From NCBI GenBank assembly GCA_020555865.1, contig JAJCJJ010000002.1, positions 1-64,000 on the forward strand: DNA of 64,000 nucleotides, given 5' to 3'. This document shows, piece by piece, positions 43,593 through 52,523 of the stretch. The translations under genes were made by a program, and so were the position numbers. Source of the stretch: a bacterium 210917-DFI.7.65 (GTDB lineage: Bacteria > Bacillota > Clostridia > Oscillospirales > Oscillospiraceae). The first letter of the stretch is position 1. Every line of letters begins with the position of its first letter. Below the pieces are notes generated by a model. The model searched no databases. It had not been told where the DNA came from and saw nothing but the letters and a program-made list of their open reading frames with translations.

Positions 43593-44363
43593 TTGATGGT
43601 CATTTTGGAAGTACGGCACCTGAAAAAGACCTATGTTCCCCGTTTTGGCGGCAATCAGGTACATGCGCTGACCAACGTAAACTTTTCAGTGGAACAGGGC
43701 GAATATGTAGCAATCATGGGAGAGTCCGGCAGCGGAAAAACCACCCTTTTGAACATTCTGGCCGCTTTGGACCGCCCCACATCCGGCGAGGTACTGCTCT
43801 CAGGCAAGGATCTGAGCAAAATTCCGGACGGCAAGCTGGCTGCGTTCCGCCGCGAAAATCTGGGTTTTGTATTTCAGGATTTCAACCTGCTGGACACATT
43901 TTCACTGGAAGACAATATCTTCCTGCCCCTGGTGCTGGCAGGCAGATCCTATGACACCATGCGCAGCCGGCTCGGCCCCATTGCCAAACAGCTCGGTATC
44001 CAGGAGCTGCTGAGCAAATACCCTTACGAAGTATCCGGTGGTCAGAAGCAGCGCGCGGCAGTAGCCCGAGCGCTGATTACCAATCCTCAGATCATTCTTG
44101 CAGATGAACCCACCGGTGCGCTGGACTCCCGCGCAGCGGACAATCTGCTGGATCTGTTCGGCTGCGTCAATGCCGACGGACAGACCATTTTAATGGTCAC
44201 GCATTCCGTCAAAGCCGCCAGCCACGCCCGGCGGGTGCTGTTTCTGCGCGACGGCGAAGTATACCACCAGCTTTATCGCGGCGAAGAGAGCCAGGAAGCG
44301 ATGTTCGCCCGCATTTCCGACACATTGACCGTGCTGGCCCAAGGCGGTGAAGTACATGCGTAA
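43593..44363 (+). CDS. ABC transporter ATPase (BceA-like)
   Basis: This 256-residue ATPase has Walker A GESGSGKTT, Q-loop FQDFNLLD, signature VSGGQKQR, Walker B ILADEPTGALD and switch His in MVTHS. Sequence type and position fit the MacB/BceA class that works with a large FtsX-like permease in antimicrobial-peptide removal. AGGAGGCACC precedes the ATG pair. It overlaps the permease start. Confidence 0.92.
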   Translation: MMVILEVRHLKKTYVPRFGGNQVHALTNVNFSVEQGEYVAIMGESGSGKTTLLNILAALDRPTSGEVLLSGKDLSKIPDGKLAAFRRENLGFVFQDFNLLDTFSLEDNIFLPLVLAGRSYDTMRSRLGPIAKQLGIQELLSKYPYEVSGGQKQRAAVARALITNPQIILADEPTGALDSRAADNLLDLFGCVNADGQTILMVTHSVKAASHARRVLFLRDGEVYHQLYRGEESQEAMFARISDTLTVLAQGGEVHA

Positions 44364-46323
44364 GGGCAGCTTCTACCCTCATCTGGCACTGGTGAATCTG
44401 ACCCGCAACGGTCAGTTTTACCTGCCGTATCTTCTCTCCTGCGGCGGCACAGCAGCCATGTTCTACATCGTAGCCTACCTCACCAAAAGCGACTTGATCG
44501 CCAATGTGCGGGGCGCGGCCTATATCCAGAGCCTGATGGCACTTGGCTGCATGATCATCGCCCTGTTTTCCATTGTTTTGATGCTGTATGCCAACAATTT
44601 TGTGATGAAGTGCCGCCGCAGAGAACTTGGTCTTTATCATGTGCTGGGCATGGAAAAACGGCACACAGCCCATCTGCTTTTCTGGGAAACGTTTCTGTGC
44701 GCTCTGGCAGCCATTGCCGGCGGGCTTACCGCAGGCATTCTCTTTTCCAAACTGGTGCTTCTGTTGCTGCTGCGCCTGACCAATCTGCCAGTTCAGTTCG
44801 GTTTCGATATCAGCCCGGGCGCCATCGGCCAGACCATTGTTTTATTTGGTTTTTTGTTCTTGCTAACACTGCTGAGCAACCTGGTGCGGCTGGGCCGCTC
44901 AAAGCCCATTGAACTTCTGCACAGCGACCACACCGGTGAAAAAGAGCCCCGCACCAAATGGGTCCTGGCAGCGCTCGGTCTTGTGTCTCTCCTGGGCGGC
45001 TATTGGATTTCCCTGACCGTAAAAGATCCCATTTCTGCCATGCTGCTGTTTTTCGTGGCAGTGTTTCTGGTTATCATCGGCACATTCTGTCTGTTTACCG
45101 CCGGTTCCATTGCCGTTTTGAAACGTCTGCGCGCCAATCGCGCTTTTTATTATCAGCCCCAGCACTTTACGGCTGTATCCGGTATGCTTTACCGTATGAA
45201 GCAGAACGCCGTGGGGCTTGCCAACATCTGCATCCTCTCCACCATGGTGCTCGTCACAGTATCCACCACCGTATGCCTGTATCTCGGCCTTGGCAACACA
45301 CTGGATAACCTGTATCCCCATGACATCCAGATCTCACAACGGCAGAAAAATGCCCTGACCGATGCAGATCCTGCTGCACTGCTGGCCCAGGCGGAGGCTG
45401 CGGCTGCCGAAGAAGGCCGCACACTGCGCCATGAAAGCTATATCATCCATTCCCGGGTCTACTGGACCCTGTCCGGCGACACCTTTCATTTCGAAAATCA
45501 GCAGGAGGGGATCGAATATACCGTTTCCCTGATGACCGCAGCAGAATACAACCGCCTGACCGGCCGCGCCGTATCCCTGGCACCGGACGAAATGCTGGTC
45601 TACACCTCCGAAGGAACCGTACCGGAAACTTTCCGGATCGAAGCCACTTCCTACCGTGTGGCGGGTACGCTGGATACGTTTCAAGGCGAAAGCCGCGCTA
45701 TGATTTCCAACGTCCCCAACGCTGGGTTTGTCGTGGCGGATGACAGTGTTCTTTCCGCTATTTACGCGCAAAGCGGTGGAAATTTCACCACTTACCTCGA
45801 CTGCTATCTGGACTGCGACGGCACCGACGCGGAAAAGATCGCTTTTTACAATGTTTTAAACAATACAATCGGCGCGGCTAACGATATTTATATGAACAGC
45901 CGCCAGCTCAGCGCGATCGATTTTTATTCCATGTACGGCGGATTTTTGTTCCTGGGTATGTTTCTGGGAATCCTCTTCCTATCCGCTACTACACTGATTA
46001 TCTATTACAAACAGGTCAGCGAGGGATACGAGGACCGCAAGCGTTTTGAGATCATGCAGCAGGTGGGCATGAGCCGCCGGGAAGTGCGCCAAACCATCAA
46101 CAGCCAGGTGCGGATGGTATTCTTCCTGCCTCTGGCTGTAGCCGCACTGCATATTCTGATGGCCTTTTCCATGATCCGCAAGCTTCTTTTGCTGTTCTCA
46201 CTGACCGACGTCAAACTCTTTGCCCTGTGCACCGTGGGCACGCTGCTGATCTTCAGCGCCATTTACGCCCTGGTATATTCCTTTACCGCCAAAACATATT
46301 ATAAGATTGTGCGCAGCACCTGA
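44356..46323 (+). CDS. ABC transporter permease, FtsX/BceB-like
   Basis: This 655-residue permease has about ten helices and a large outer domain (about 310-500) between helices, the layout of BceB proteins. ALVNLTRNGQFYLPY at the N-terminus and CRRRELGLYHVLGMEKRH after helix 2 are typical. The start is the ATG at 44356, eight bases past AAGGCGG and inside the ATPase gene; a GTG at 44347 is too close. It is the last gene of the module. Confidence 0.92.
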   Translation: MRKGSFYPHLALVNLTRNGQFYLPYLLSCGGTAAMFYIVAYLTKSDLIANVRGAAYIQSLMALGCMIIALFSIVLMLYANNFVMKCRRRELGLYHVLGMEKRHTAHLLFWETFLCALAAIAGGLTAGILFSKLVLLLLLRLTNLPVQFGFDISPGAIGQTIVLFGFLFLLTLLSNLVRLGRSKPIELLHSDHTGEKEPRTKWVLAALGLVSLLGGYWISLTVKDPISAMLLFFVAVFLVIIGTFCLFTAGSIAVLKRLRANRAFYYQPQHFTAVSGMLYRMKQNAVGLANICILSTMVLVTVSTTVCLYLGLGNTLDNLYPHDIQISQRQKNALTDADPAALLAQAEAAAAEEGRTLRHESYIIHSRVYWTLSGDTFHFENQQEGIEYTVSLMTAAEYNRLTGRAVSLAPDEMLVYTSEGTVPETFRIEATSYRVAGTLDTFQGESRAMISNVPNAGFVVADDSVLSAIYAQSGGNFTTYLDCYLDCDGTDAEKIAFYNVLNNTIGAANDIYMNSRQLSAIDFYSMYGGFLFLGMFLGILFLSATTLIIYYKQVSEGYEDRKRFEIMQQVGMSRREVRQTINSQVRMVFFLPLAVAALHILMAFSMIRKLLLLFSLTDVKLFALCTVGTLLIFSAIYALVYSFTAKTYYKIVRST

Positions 46324-46337
46324 GCTCCATGGCCACA

Positions 46338-46385
46338 GCAAACAAGCGCGCCGCAGGGGTTATACCCTGCGGCGCGCTTGTTTGC
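46338..46385. terminator. Long hairpin after the Bce-like permease
   Basis: Twenty-one-base perfect arms (46338-46358 and 46365-46385) surround a 6-base loop between two convergent transcripts. Confidence 0.8.
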
Positions 46386-46400
46386 CGGAACATGGGCCGC

Positions 46401-47840
46401 TCAACGGCTTCCTTTCTCCTGTACACAGAACGATCGAACCGTACCGCGCTTTCCCGTATGATAAAACGCTCCCAACGAGCAACACAGCATCATGACAGCC
46501 AGCGCGGCCAGCATCATAAACGCAGCATGGCTGCCCAGCATAGTACCTGTGACTACGTCCCCCGGCAGCTGTGCCTGGGCAGCCGCCACAATGGAGCTGA
46601 CAATCGACGTGCCGACAGCGCCGCCCAGCTGCTGGGTCGTATTGATCACCGCGTTGCCGTCAGCATTCAGCTCCGCACTGAGCTGGCGCAGGCCGTTGGT
46701 CATGCTGTTGCCCATAGAACAGCCCTGACCAAAGGCAAAAAAGAGATAAATAACCAAAAACATAGCAGCACTCAGCTGCAGGGTAAAGGCACCGAAACAC
46801 ACCGCTGCAAACAGAATTGCCAGGTTTCCTATTAGAATGGGGCGTTTTGCGCCGAAACGGTCCAGCAATCGACCGCTGAACGGTGAGACCGCCGCGCCCA
46901 CAATACAGCCCGGCAGCAACAGACAACCCGCTGCAAAAGCATTCTGATGCAAAACAAGCTGAGCATAGTTCGGAATTAAAAAGCCGATGCCCAAGCAGAT
47001 CATCTGCACACACACAATGGCCAGCATGCTCAGCGTGAACGGAGCACAGCGGAACACCTGCACCCGGATGAGCGGCGCCTGCGTGCCTTTGCAGTGGAAA
47101 TAAAACGCCGCCGCGCACACCGCCGCCGCTGCCAGAAGCCCCAGCGTATGCGCGCTGAACCAGCCGGCGGAGGACGCGCCGGTCAACGCAAAGATAAAGC
47201 ACGCGAACGCACAAACCAGCAGCAAATATTCCAGCCATGGAAAAGACATACGCACCAATTCCGACACCTGCCGGATGGACGTGACGCCGAATACCAATGA
47301 CAGAAACAGCAATGGTAGCAGCACCACAAAAATCATGCGCCAGCCGAACGCTTCCACAATAGCGCCGCCGGCAAAGGGTCCCACCGCGGGAGCCACCGCC
47401 GTAATCAGCGATGCTACCCCTATCATCAGCCCCATTTTGTCCAGCGGTGCCTGCTCTAGCACAATGTTGAACATCAGCGGCAGCGCCAGTCCTGTACCCA
47501 CGCCTTGGATCAGCCGTCCGCCCAGAAGCCAGGAAAAGGACGGTGCCGCGGCAGCCAGCACGGTTCCCAAAAGGAACAGGAGCGCCGCTGTCAGAAACAG
47601 TGCTTTCATTGCAAAGCGCCGCTTCAGATAGGAAGATGCCGGGATTACCAGCGCCAGCATCAGTAGATATCCTGTGGTGATCCACTGCACTGTGGCGGTC
47701 GTCACAGAAAATTCCTCCATCAGTGCAGGAAAGGTCACATTCATGGCCGTTTCCACCACCACGCCGGAAAAAGACATAATTCCAGTCGCCACAATCGATA
47801 AAATCAGTTTTGTGTCCAAAGTTCGCTCAAACGGTTTCAT
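46401..47840 (-). CDS. MFS multidrug exporter, DHA2 (EmrB/QacA) type
   Basis: This 479-residue membrane protein has about 14 helices. Motif C-like GVGTGLALPLMFNIV and the first-loop SSYLKRRFAMKALF segment place it in the DHA2 drug:proton antiporters. The ribosome binding site AAGGAG is about 13 bases from the ATG at 47840. It starts right after the MarR stop, so it is co-transcribed with, and probably controlled by, that regulator. Confidence 0.92.
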   Translation of the reverse strand: MKPFERTLDTKLILSIVATGIMSFSGVVVETAMNVTFPALMEEFSVTTATVQWITTGYLLMLALVIPASSYLKRRFAMKALFLTAALLFLLGTVLAAAAPSFSWLLGGRLIQGVGTGLALPLMFNIVLEQAPLDKMGLMIGVASLITAVAPAVGPFAGGAIVEAFGWRMIFVVLLPLLFLSLVFGVTSIRQVSELVRMSFPWLEYLLLVCAFACFIFALTGASSAGWFSAHTLGLLAAAAVCAAAFYFHCKGTQAPLIRVQVFRCAPFTLSMLAIVCVQMICLGIGFLIPNYAQLVLHQNAFAAGCLLLPGCIVGAAVSPFSGRLLDRFGAKRPILIGNLAILFAAVCFGAFTLQLSAAMFLVIYLFFAFGQGCSMGNSMTNGLRQLSAELNADGNAVINTTQQLGGAVGTSIVSSIVAAAQAQLPGDVVTGTMLGSHAAFMMLAALAVMMLCCSLGAFYHTGKRGTVRSFCVQEKGSR

Positions 47841-47841
47841 A

Positions 47842-48330
47842 TTAACTTGATTGCTCCTTCTCCTGTGGTTCGGTCTTGCGCAAGCGGAGACTTTCCATGG
47901 GACGTTTCCGCATAATCTGATACACCCGGCGGATGGTTTCCGCCGTTGTGCACAGATCCGCTGGATCCAACTCTTCGAAGCACTCCGCCAGAAAACTGTG
48001 GTAGCCAAACACATAAAAATCATAGTATTGCTGTCCCAGTGCTGTCAGAGAAACCCAAACGACCCGTTTATCGTTCGTGTCCACCTGTTTGCCCACCGCA
48101 CCAAGCTGCTCCAACTCCCCAATCAGGCGGGTCACACTGGGGCGCGTAATCCCCAATCGGGCACTGACAGCGCTAACACAGACATCGCCTTCCCGGCTCA
48201 AACCGTGAATTGCATCGATTACTCCAATATGACGGGGCGTCATCCCCTTCGGCAGCTTAGGCAGCAGTTCTGTAATCCGTTTGGCCTCATGACAGGCCGC
48301 CATCAGCTCCTGCACCGCTTCAATTTCCAT
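47842..48330 (-). CDS. MarR-family regulator
   Basis: This 162-residue winged-helix repressor has the recognition segment VSAVSARLGITRPSVTRLIGELEQLGAV and wing VDTNDKRVVWVSL. The start is the ATG at 48330 behind CAGGAGG; an ATG six codons upstream overlaps that site. It precedes the exporter gene by one base. A palindrome at 48358-48380 between promoter and gene is its likely operator, so it would repress itself and the exporter until a ligand binds. Confidence 0.93.
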   Translation of the reverse strand: MEIEAVQELMAACHEAKRITELLPKLPKGMTPRHIGVIDAIHGLSREGDVCVSAVSARLGITRPSVTRLIGELEQLGAVGKQVDTNDKRVVWVSLTALGQQYYDFYVFGYHSFLAECFEELDPADLCTTAETIRRVYQIMRKRPMESLRLRKTEPQEKEQSS

Positions 48331-48357
48331 ACGCGCCTCCTGAACCATTATTTTTAC

Positions 48358-48380
48358 AATAATTATCTTAAGTAATTATT
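48358..48380. promoter_or_regulatory. MarR operator palindrome
   Basis: AATAATTA (48358-48365) and TAATTATT (48373-48380) surround a 7-base spacer. It overlaps the expected transcription start of marR, the usual place for autorepression. Confidence 0.75.
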
Positions 48381-48392
48381 TGTGATAACTAA

Positions 48393-48420
48393 ATTATAAC
48401 GAACTGTTTGCGCGTGTCAA
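48393..48420 (-). promoter_or_regulatory. Promoter of marR-exporter
   Basis: Consensus TTGACA (48415-48420) and TATAAT (48393-48398) on the minus strand are separated by 16 bases. Confidence 0.85.
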
Positions 48421-48581
48421 CCCGCTTGGCTCCATAAAATGCAAAAAGGCAATCTGCACAAAAAATGCGCTTTGAATTTGTCTCCTATTCATCAGAAGCG
48501 CTTCTTTACATTTATAATTTAGTATGGTAAACTGTTACCGAATTAATGAAATGCATCAATTCACTGAATTTGGAGGATGAC

Positions 48582-49406
48582 ATGATGAAAAACAGCAAAA
48601 AACTGGCGGCTCTTGCCCTCTCTCTGGCCATGACCGGCTCTCTGGCCGCCTGCGGCGGCAATGCCAACACCCCCGGCTCTGCAGACGATAACCAGTCAGC
48701 GGGCATAATGTATGCCGTAGAGGCCGGTTCCGCCGGCGAAGCCATTGCCAAAGAAAACGGCTATACTTATAACGCCGTGTCTTCCCAGGCCGACGCGCTG
48801 ATGGAAGTGGCGTCCGGCACCTCTGAGGCAGCCATCATCGATCTGCTGATGGCCGGCGCCATGATCGGCGAAGGCACCAGTTACCCTGATCTGACCTACA
48901 CCGATCGCCTCACCGAAGAGGAATACGGCGTGGGCTGCCGTCAGGACAGCGACCTGACCGATTATATCAATACTGTTTTCGCCGAGGCTTACGCCGACGG
49001 CACCATGGCTGCCTTGGCCGACACCTATGCCATCTCCCAGGATCTTTTGGTGGAACAGAGTGAACCTGCCGAGTTTACTCCCGCCGAAGACAGTGACGTG
49101 GCTTACATCCAGGACAAAGGCACGCTGATCGTAGGCATCACCGAGTTCGCTCCCATGGATTATAAAGACGAGAACGGCGAGTGGATCGGCTTTGATGCCG
49201 ACCTGGCCAAACTGGTGGCCGAAAAACTGGGCGTGGAAGCACAATTCGTCGTCATCGACTGGGACAACAAGATCATGGAGCTGAATTCCAAAAACATCGA
49301 TGTGGTATGGAACGGCATGACGCTGACCGACGAAGTCACTTCTTCCATGAACTGCACCAACGCTTACTGCAAAAACGCTCAGGTGGTCATCACCGCAGCG
49401 CAGTAA
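48582..49406 (+). CDS. Circularly permuted amino-acid substrate-binding lipoprotein
   Basis: This 274-residue lipoprotein has signal and lipobox SLAACGG (Cys24). The order of the binding fold is inverted. Residues 42-156 are the lobe-2 half (YAVEAGSAGEAIAKENGY, ALMEVASGTSEAAIIDLLM, ADGTMAALADTYAIS). After a linker (157-175), residues 176-270 are the lobe-1 half that normally comes first (GTLIVGITEFAPMDY, GFDADLAKLVAEKLGV, VVWNGMTLT). The new ends lie at the interlobe hinge. All parts of the fold seem present, and a permease and ATPase follow. It probably binds a polar amino acid. The start is the ATG-ATG at 48582 behind GGAGG. Confidence 0.88.
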   Translation: MMKNSKKLAALALSLAMTGSLAACGGNANTPGSADDNQSAGIMYAVEAGSAGEAIAKENGYTYNAVSSQADALMEVASGTSEAAIIDLLMAGAMIGEGTSYPDLTYTDRLTEEEYGVGCRQDSDLTDYINTVFAEAYADGTMAALADTYAISQDLLVEQSEPAEFTPAEDSDVAYIQDKGTLIVGITEFAPMDYKDENGEWIGFDADLAKLVAEKLGVEAQFVVIDWDNKIMELNSKNIDVVWNGMTLTDEVTSSMNCTNAYCKNAQVVITAAQ

Positions 49407-49440
49407 ACCGTTTTTCGCTCGATTCGTACCTTCTCTATGC

Positions 49441-49470
49441 AAAGGCAGGGAGCCTCCGCTCTCTGCCTTT
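49441..49470 (+). terminator. Hairpin between binding protein and permease genes
   Basis: Twelve-base arms (49441-49452 and 49459-49470; AAAGGCAG and complement, one G-T pair) lie in the 100-base gap. It resembles the hairpin at the same place in the lysine cassette (31961-31984). Confidence 0.7.
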
Positions 49471-49506
49471 GCCCCTGCCATTCCAAATACAAGGATGTGA
49501 CGCCAA

Positions 49507-50226
49507 ATGTTTCTGAATGTTACCATCAGCCTGCTGCAGAGCCTGGCAGCCACGATGGAAATCTTTTTTCTAACGCTGCTGTTCTCCCTGCCCCTGGGCC
49601 TTGTCATTGCTTTCGGCGCCATGAGCAAATGGGCGCCGCTGCGCTTTCTGCTTTATGGCCAGGAAGCGCCCAGCGCGCTGACGCGAACTTTGGCCGCTTT
49701 CCGCCCCATCGGCACGGTGTGCGGCATTCTGGTGTGGATCATTCGCGGCACGCCGCTGATGCTTCAGCTGATCGCCGTGTTCTATGTGCCGGGACTGCTG
49801 GGCTGCGGGCTGTGGGGCGGGCCTGTCGGACGCATGAGCGCCACCGTGGTTACATTCACCCTGAACTACGCCTGCTATTTTTCCGTTATTTACCGCGGCG
49901 GCATTCAGGGTGTTCCTCTGGGGCAGCGGGAGGCCGGCGAAGTGCTGGGTATGACGAAGCGGCAGATCTTTTTCAAGGTCACGCTGCTGCAGATGATCAA
50001 GCGCATCGTGCCTCCCATGTCCAACGAGGTCATCAACCTGGTAAAAGACACATCCCTGGCCCGCATCATTGCTGTTTACGAGCTGACGTTCACGGGCTAT
50101 TCTTTCATGAAAAGCGCCGGCCTGATATGGCCGCTGTTTTACAGCGGCGCGTTCTACCTGCTCTTTGTGGGTGTGCTGACCATTCTGTTCAACCGCATCG
50201 AGCGGCGGCTGGATTATTTCAAGTAA
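49507..50226 (+). CDS. Amino-acid ABC transporter permease
   Basis: This 239-residue HisM/GlnP-type permease has about five helices, WIIRGTPLMLQ and the EAA loop GVPLGQREAGEVLGMTKRQI. AAGGATGTGA precedes the ATG. It stands between the permuted binding-protein gene and its ATPase (13 bases), so the permuted protein is expected to dock to it. Substrate not determined. Confidence 0.92.
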   Translation: MFLNVTISLLQSLAATMEIFFLTLLFSLPLGLVIAFGAMSKWAPLRFLLYGQEAPSALTRTLAAFRPIGTVCGILVWIIRGTPLMLQLIAVFYVPGLLGCGLWGGPVGRMSATVVTFTLNYACYFSVIYRGGIQGVPLGQREAGEVLGMTKRQIFFKVTLLQMIKRIVPPMSNEVINLVKDTSLARIIAVYELTFTGYSFMKSAGLIWPLFYSGAFYLLFVGVLTILFNRIERRLDYFK

Positions 50227-50239
50227 AGGGGGCTGCAAT

Positions 50240-51010
50240 ATGGCGATTTTGGAAGTATCCCATCTGGAAAAGCAGTTCGGCGCCACCCAGGTGCTGCAGG
50301 ACATCAGCTTCTCTCTGGAAAAAGGGCAGGCCCTGTCCATCATCGGCGCCTCCGGCAGCGGCAAGACCACGCTGCTGCGGTGCCTCAACTTTTTGGAAAA
50401 ACCGGACGGCGGTTCTATCTCCGTGGCCGGCACTACAATTTTCAGCGCCGAGGACAGCCCCGCCCAATATGAGCGGGACATCCGCACCAAGCGGCTCCAC
50501 TTCGGGCTGGTATTCCAAAACTTCAATCTCTTTCCACAGTACACCGCCCTGCAAAATATCACGCTGGCCCGCGAACTGCTGGCAAAAGAGCACGGCGGCG
50601 AAAGCCACGCATCCATCGAAGCAGCCGGCCGAGCATTGCTGGAACAAATGGGTCTGGCGGATCGAGCGGATCACTATCCTTATCAACTCTCCGGCGGCCA
50701 GCAACAGCGTGTGGCCATCGCCCGCGCTTTGGCGCTGCAACCGGACATCCTGTGCTTTGACGAGCCCACCAGCGCTTTGGATCCGGAGCTGACCGGCGAA
50801 GTGCTGCGGGTAATCCGCACTCTGGCAGAAAAACGAACCACTATGATCATTGTGACCCACGAAATGGCCTTTGCCCGGGATGTGGCCGATCGGCTGATCT
50901 TTATGGACGGCGGCGTGATCGTGGAACAGGGCGACCCTCATCAGGTTATCGATCACCCCCGTTGCGAACGCACGCGCCAATTCCTGGCCCGTTACGCAGA
51001 AGAATCATAA
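50240..51010 (+). CDS. Amino-acid ABC transporter ATPase
   Basis: This 256-residue GlnQ-like ATPase has Walker A GASGSGKTT, Q-loop FQNFNLF, signature LSGGQQQR, Walker [13 protein letters not shown] and switch His in IVTHEM. It closes the second amino-acid importer cassette and precedes a terminator. Confidence 0.95.
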   Translation: MAILEVSHLEKQFGATQVLQDISFSLEKGQALSIIGASGSGKTTLLRCLNFLEKPDGGSISVAGTTIFSAEDSPAQYERDIRTKRLHFGLVFQNFNLFPQYTALQNITLARELLAKEHGGESHASIEAAGRALLEQMGLADRADHYPYQLSGGQQQRVAIARALALQPDILCFDEPTSALDPELTGEVLRVIRTLAEKRTTMIIVTHEMAFARDVADRLIFMDGGVIVEQGDPHQVIDHPRCERTRQFLARYAEES

Positions 51011-51013
51011 AAA

Positions 51014-51055
51014 CGGCGGTTGGCCGCGCCGATGCGCGCGGTCAACCGCCGTTTA
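51014..51055. terminator. Terminator after the second ABC cassette
   Basis: A long stem built on AACGGCGGTTG and its complement is interrupted by one mismatch, with an inner GCGCG stem. It ends in T-rich DNA on both sides and serves two convergent genes. Confidence 0.8.
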
Positions 51056-51067
51056 TTTCCTGCCAAA

Positions 51068-51628
51068 TCACCGCAGCTGCTTTCCGTCGGAAAACGCATT
51101 GCCCACTTTCTCACCCAACACACGATAAGCCGCTTTCACCGGGTCAAACACAATAGGCTGGAGTTTGTCCGGATCAATGCTGCCTTCGCCGTCCAACACA
51201 CGTTCATCCGCACATACATTGACGATCTCTCCGATCAGGCAGCCGCTTTCGGCGTCATAGCTGACTACAGTGCATTCCAGGGCCATAGCCAGCTCATCGA
51301 TCAGCGGCGCGTCTACAAAGGAGGATTTCGTGGTGTGAAAACCTGCCTTTGCCACTTTGTCCGCTTCTTTGTTGCCCGACACGATACCCACATAGTCGCA
51401 GGGGACCACCTGGTTCGCTTCCGCCATGCTGACGGTGAACGCCCCCCGCGCCAGCAGGTTTTTCACCGTTTTGTGTCCCGCGCTCAGGCACATCGTAATG
51501 CGCGTATCATCACAGATGCCGCCCCAGGCCGCATTCATGGCGTCAGGTGTGCCGTCTTCGTTATAAGTGGCCACAATGAACACCGGCTGGGGATAGGTCC
51601 AGGGCTTTGCACCGAAGTTCTTTCTCAT
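51068..51628 (-). CDS. Flavin reductase-like / flavoredoxin family protein
   Basis: This 186-residue FMN-binding split-barrel protein begins RKNFGAKPWTYPQPVFIVAT. The segments MNAAWGGICDD and VSMAEANQVVPCDYVGIVSG are typical of the family. Such proteins carry flavin electrons in anaerobes; the partner is unknown. The start is the ATG at 51628 behind GGAGG. It converges with the second ABC cassette. Confidence 0.87.
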   Translation of the reverse strand: MRKNFGAKPWTYPQPVFIVATYNEDGTPDAMNAAWGGICDDTRITMCLSAGHKTVKNLLARGAFTVSMAEANQVVPCDYVGIVSGNKEADKVAKAGFHTTKSSFVDAPLIDELAMALECTVVSYDAESGCLIGEIVNVCADERVLDGEGSIDPDKLQPIVFDPVKAAYRVLGEKVGNAFSDGKQLR

Positions 51629-52059
51629 ATGGGATTCCTCCATTTCCTTCGTTGTTATGGCGGCATGGCGCCCACGCCGCACAAATGCTGCTCTATTTTA
51701 CCATACTCTCCGCTTCCGATGCAATGCCCGGCTTCACGGCGAAGCTATTTTTTTTAATTTTCACAATTCCTTTTAGCACATTTTACTTTATCGCTCGAAA
51801 TCAACAATAACCAAACCGTTGAGAAAGCGTACGTATCCTGCCGGAAACGATGCAGCAAGCCGCAGCAGAAAAGCCGGTAGACATCTCTGTTCGCCAAGCG
51901 CAGTGTGTGGCAGCGCGCACAACGTAGGCGGGCAGTTTGTTCCGTCAAGTCAGGCGGCACTACAGAAGCAGTATCCACATCTATCTCAGCAAAAGGTAGT
52001 TGCTGGGACAGGAGCATTTTTTCTTTTGTCCCGGAGCAGCGAAAGGCGTTTTTTCCACG

Positions 52060-52325
52060 AAGTACGATCACAACATCCCCTACAAAATTTACCTGGGCGA
52101 GAATGTGCTTCTGCAGAATTGATACAACGTATATGCAGACATGAAGGTGAAGTCCGCGCCGCCGCTCAATCCGGGCATAGGAAAGTTCATGACGGCCGAA
52201 GACTCTCCGGTGCGTTCTGCGATGGTCTGGTAGCAACGATACCTGGAAGATCCCTATTTCCCAGGAAATCCAGGACTTTTATAAGATGCACCATCCCTCT
52301 CCCTTGGTACAGGCTTACTGCAGCC
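52060..52325 (+). pseudogene. Remnant of a TrpB2-type tryptophan synthase beta gene
   Basis: In three frames, pieces of the N-terminal part of TrpB2 appear in order: IPYKIYLGENVLLQN then a stop, YNVYADMKVKSAPPLNPG with MTAEDSP, AFCDGLVA, and PISQEIQDFYKM with PSPLVQAYC. At least two frameshifts and in-frame stops break it, and the catalytic Lys part is missing. So the 51629-52490 stretch has no intact gene. A frame open from 51819 to 52436 crosses these pieces by chance. The 5' and 3' ends of the remnant are approximate. Confidence 0.75.
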
Positions 52326-52490
52326 GCAGAAGCCGCCGCCATCCAGGAAGAATACCATGATGTCTTGCTCAACATACTCCACTCAGTGCAGGCGGACTTT
52401 GCCGGCATTCCCCAGTTTCCCGGCAACGAGTCTTAAGCCCCCGGCATATTCTTTTTTACGCGCTTCCACTATGGAAGGCTAAAAAACGCT

Positions 52491-52519
52491 CCCGCACCGC
52501 TGCGCGGTGCGGGATGCCT
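52491..52519 (-). terminator. Terminator after pdxT
   Basis: CCCGCACCGC (52491-52500) pairs with GCGGTGCGGG (52504-52513). The minus strand continues AGCGTTTTTT. Confidence 0.9.
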
Positions 52520-52523
52520 TTTT

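Noticed and set aside
51819..52436. Intact 205-codon gene on the plus strand
   Set aside because: The frame mixes pieces of a trpB2 remnant read in different frames and has no binding site.
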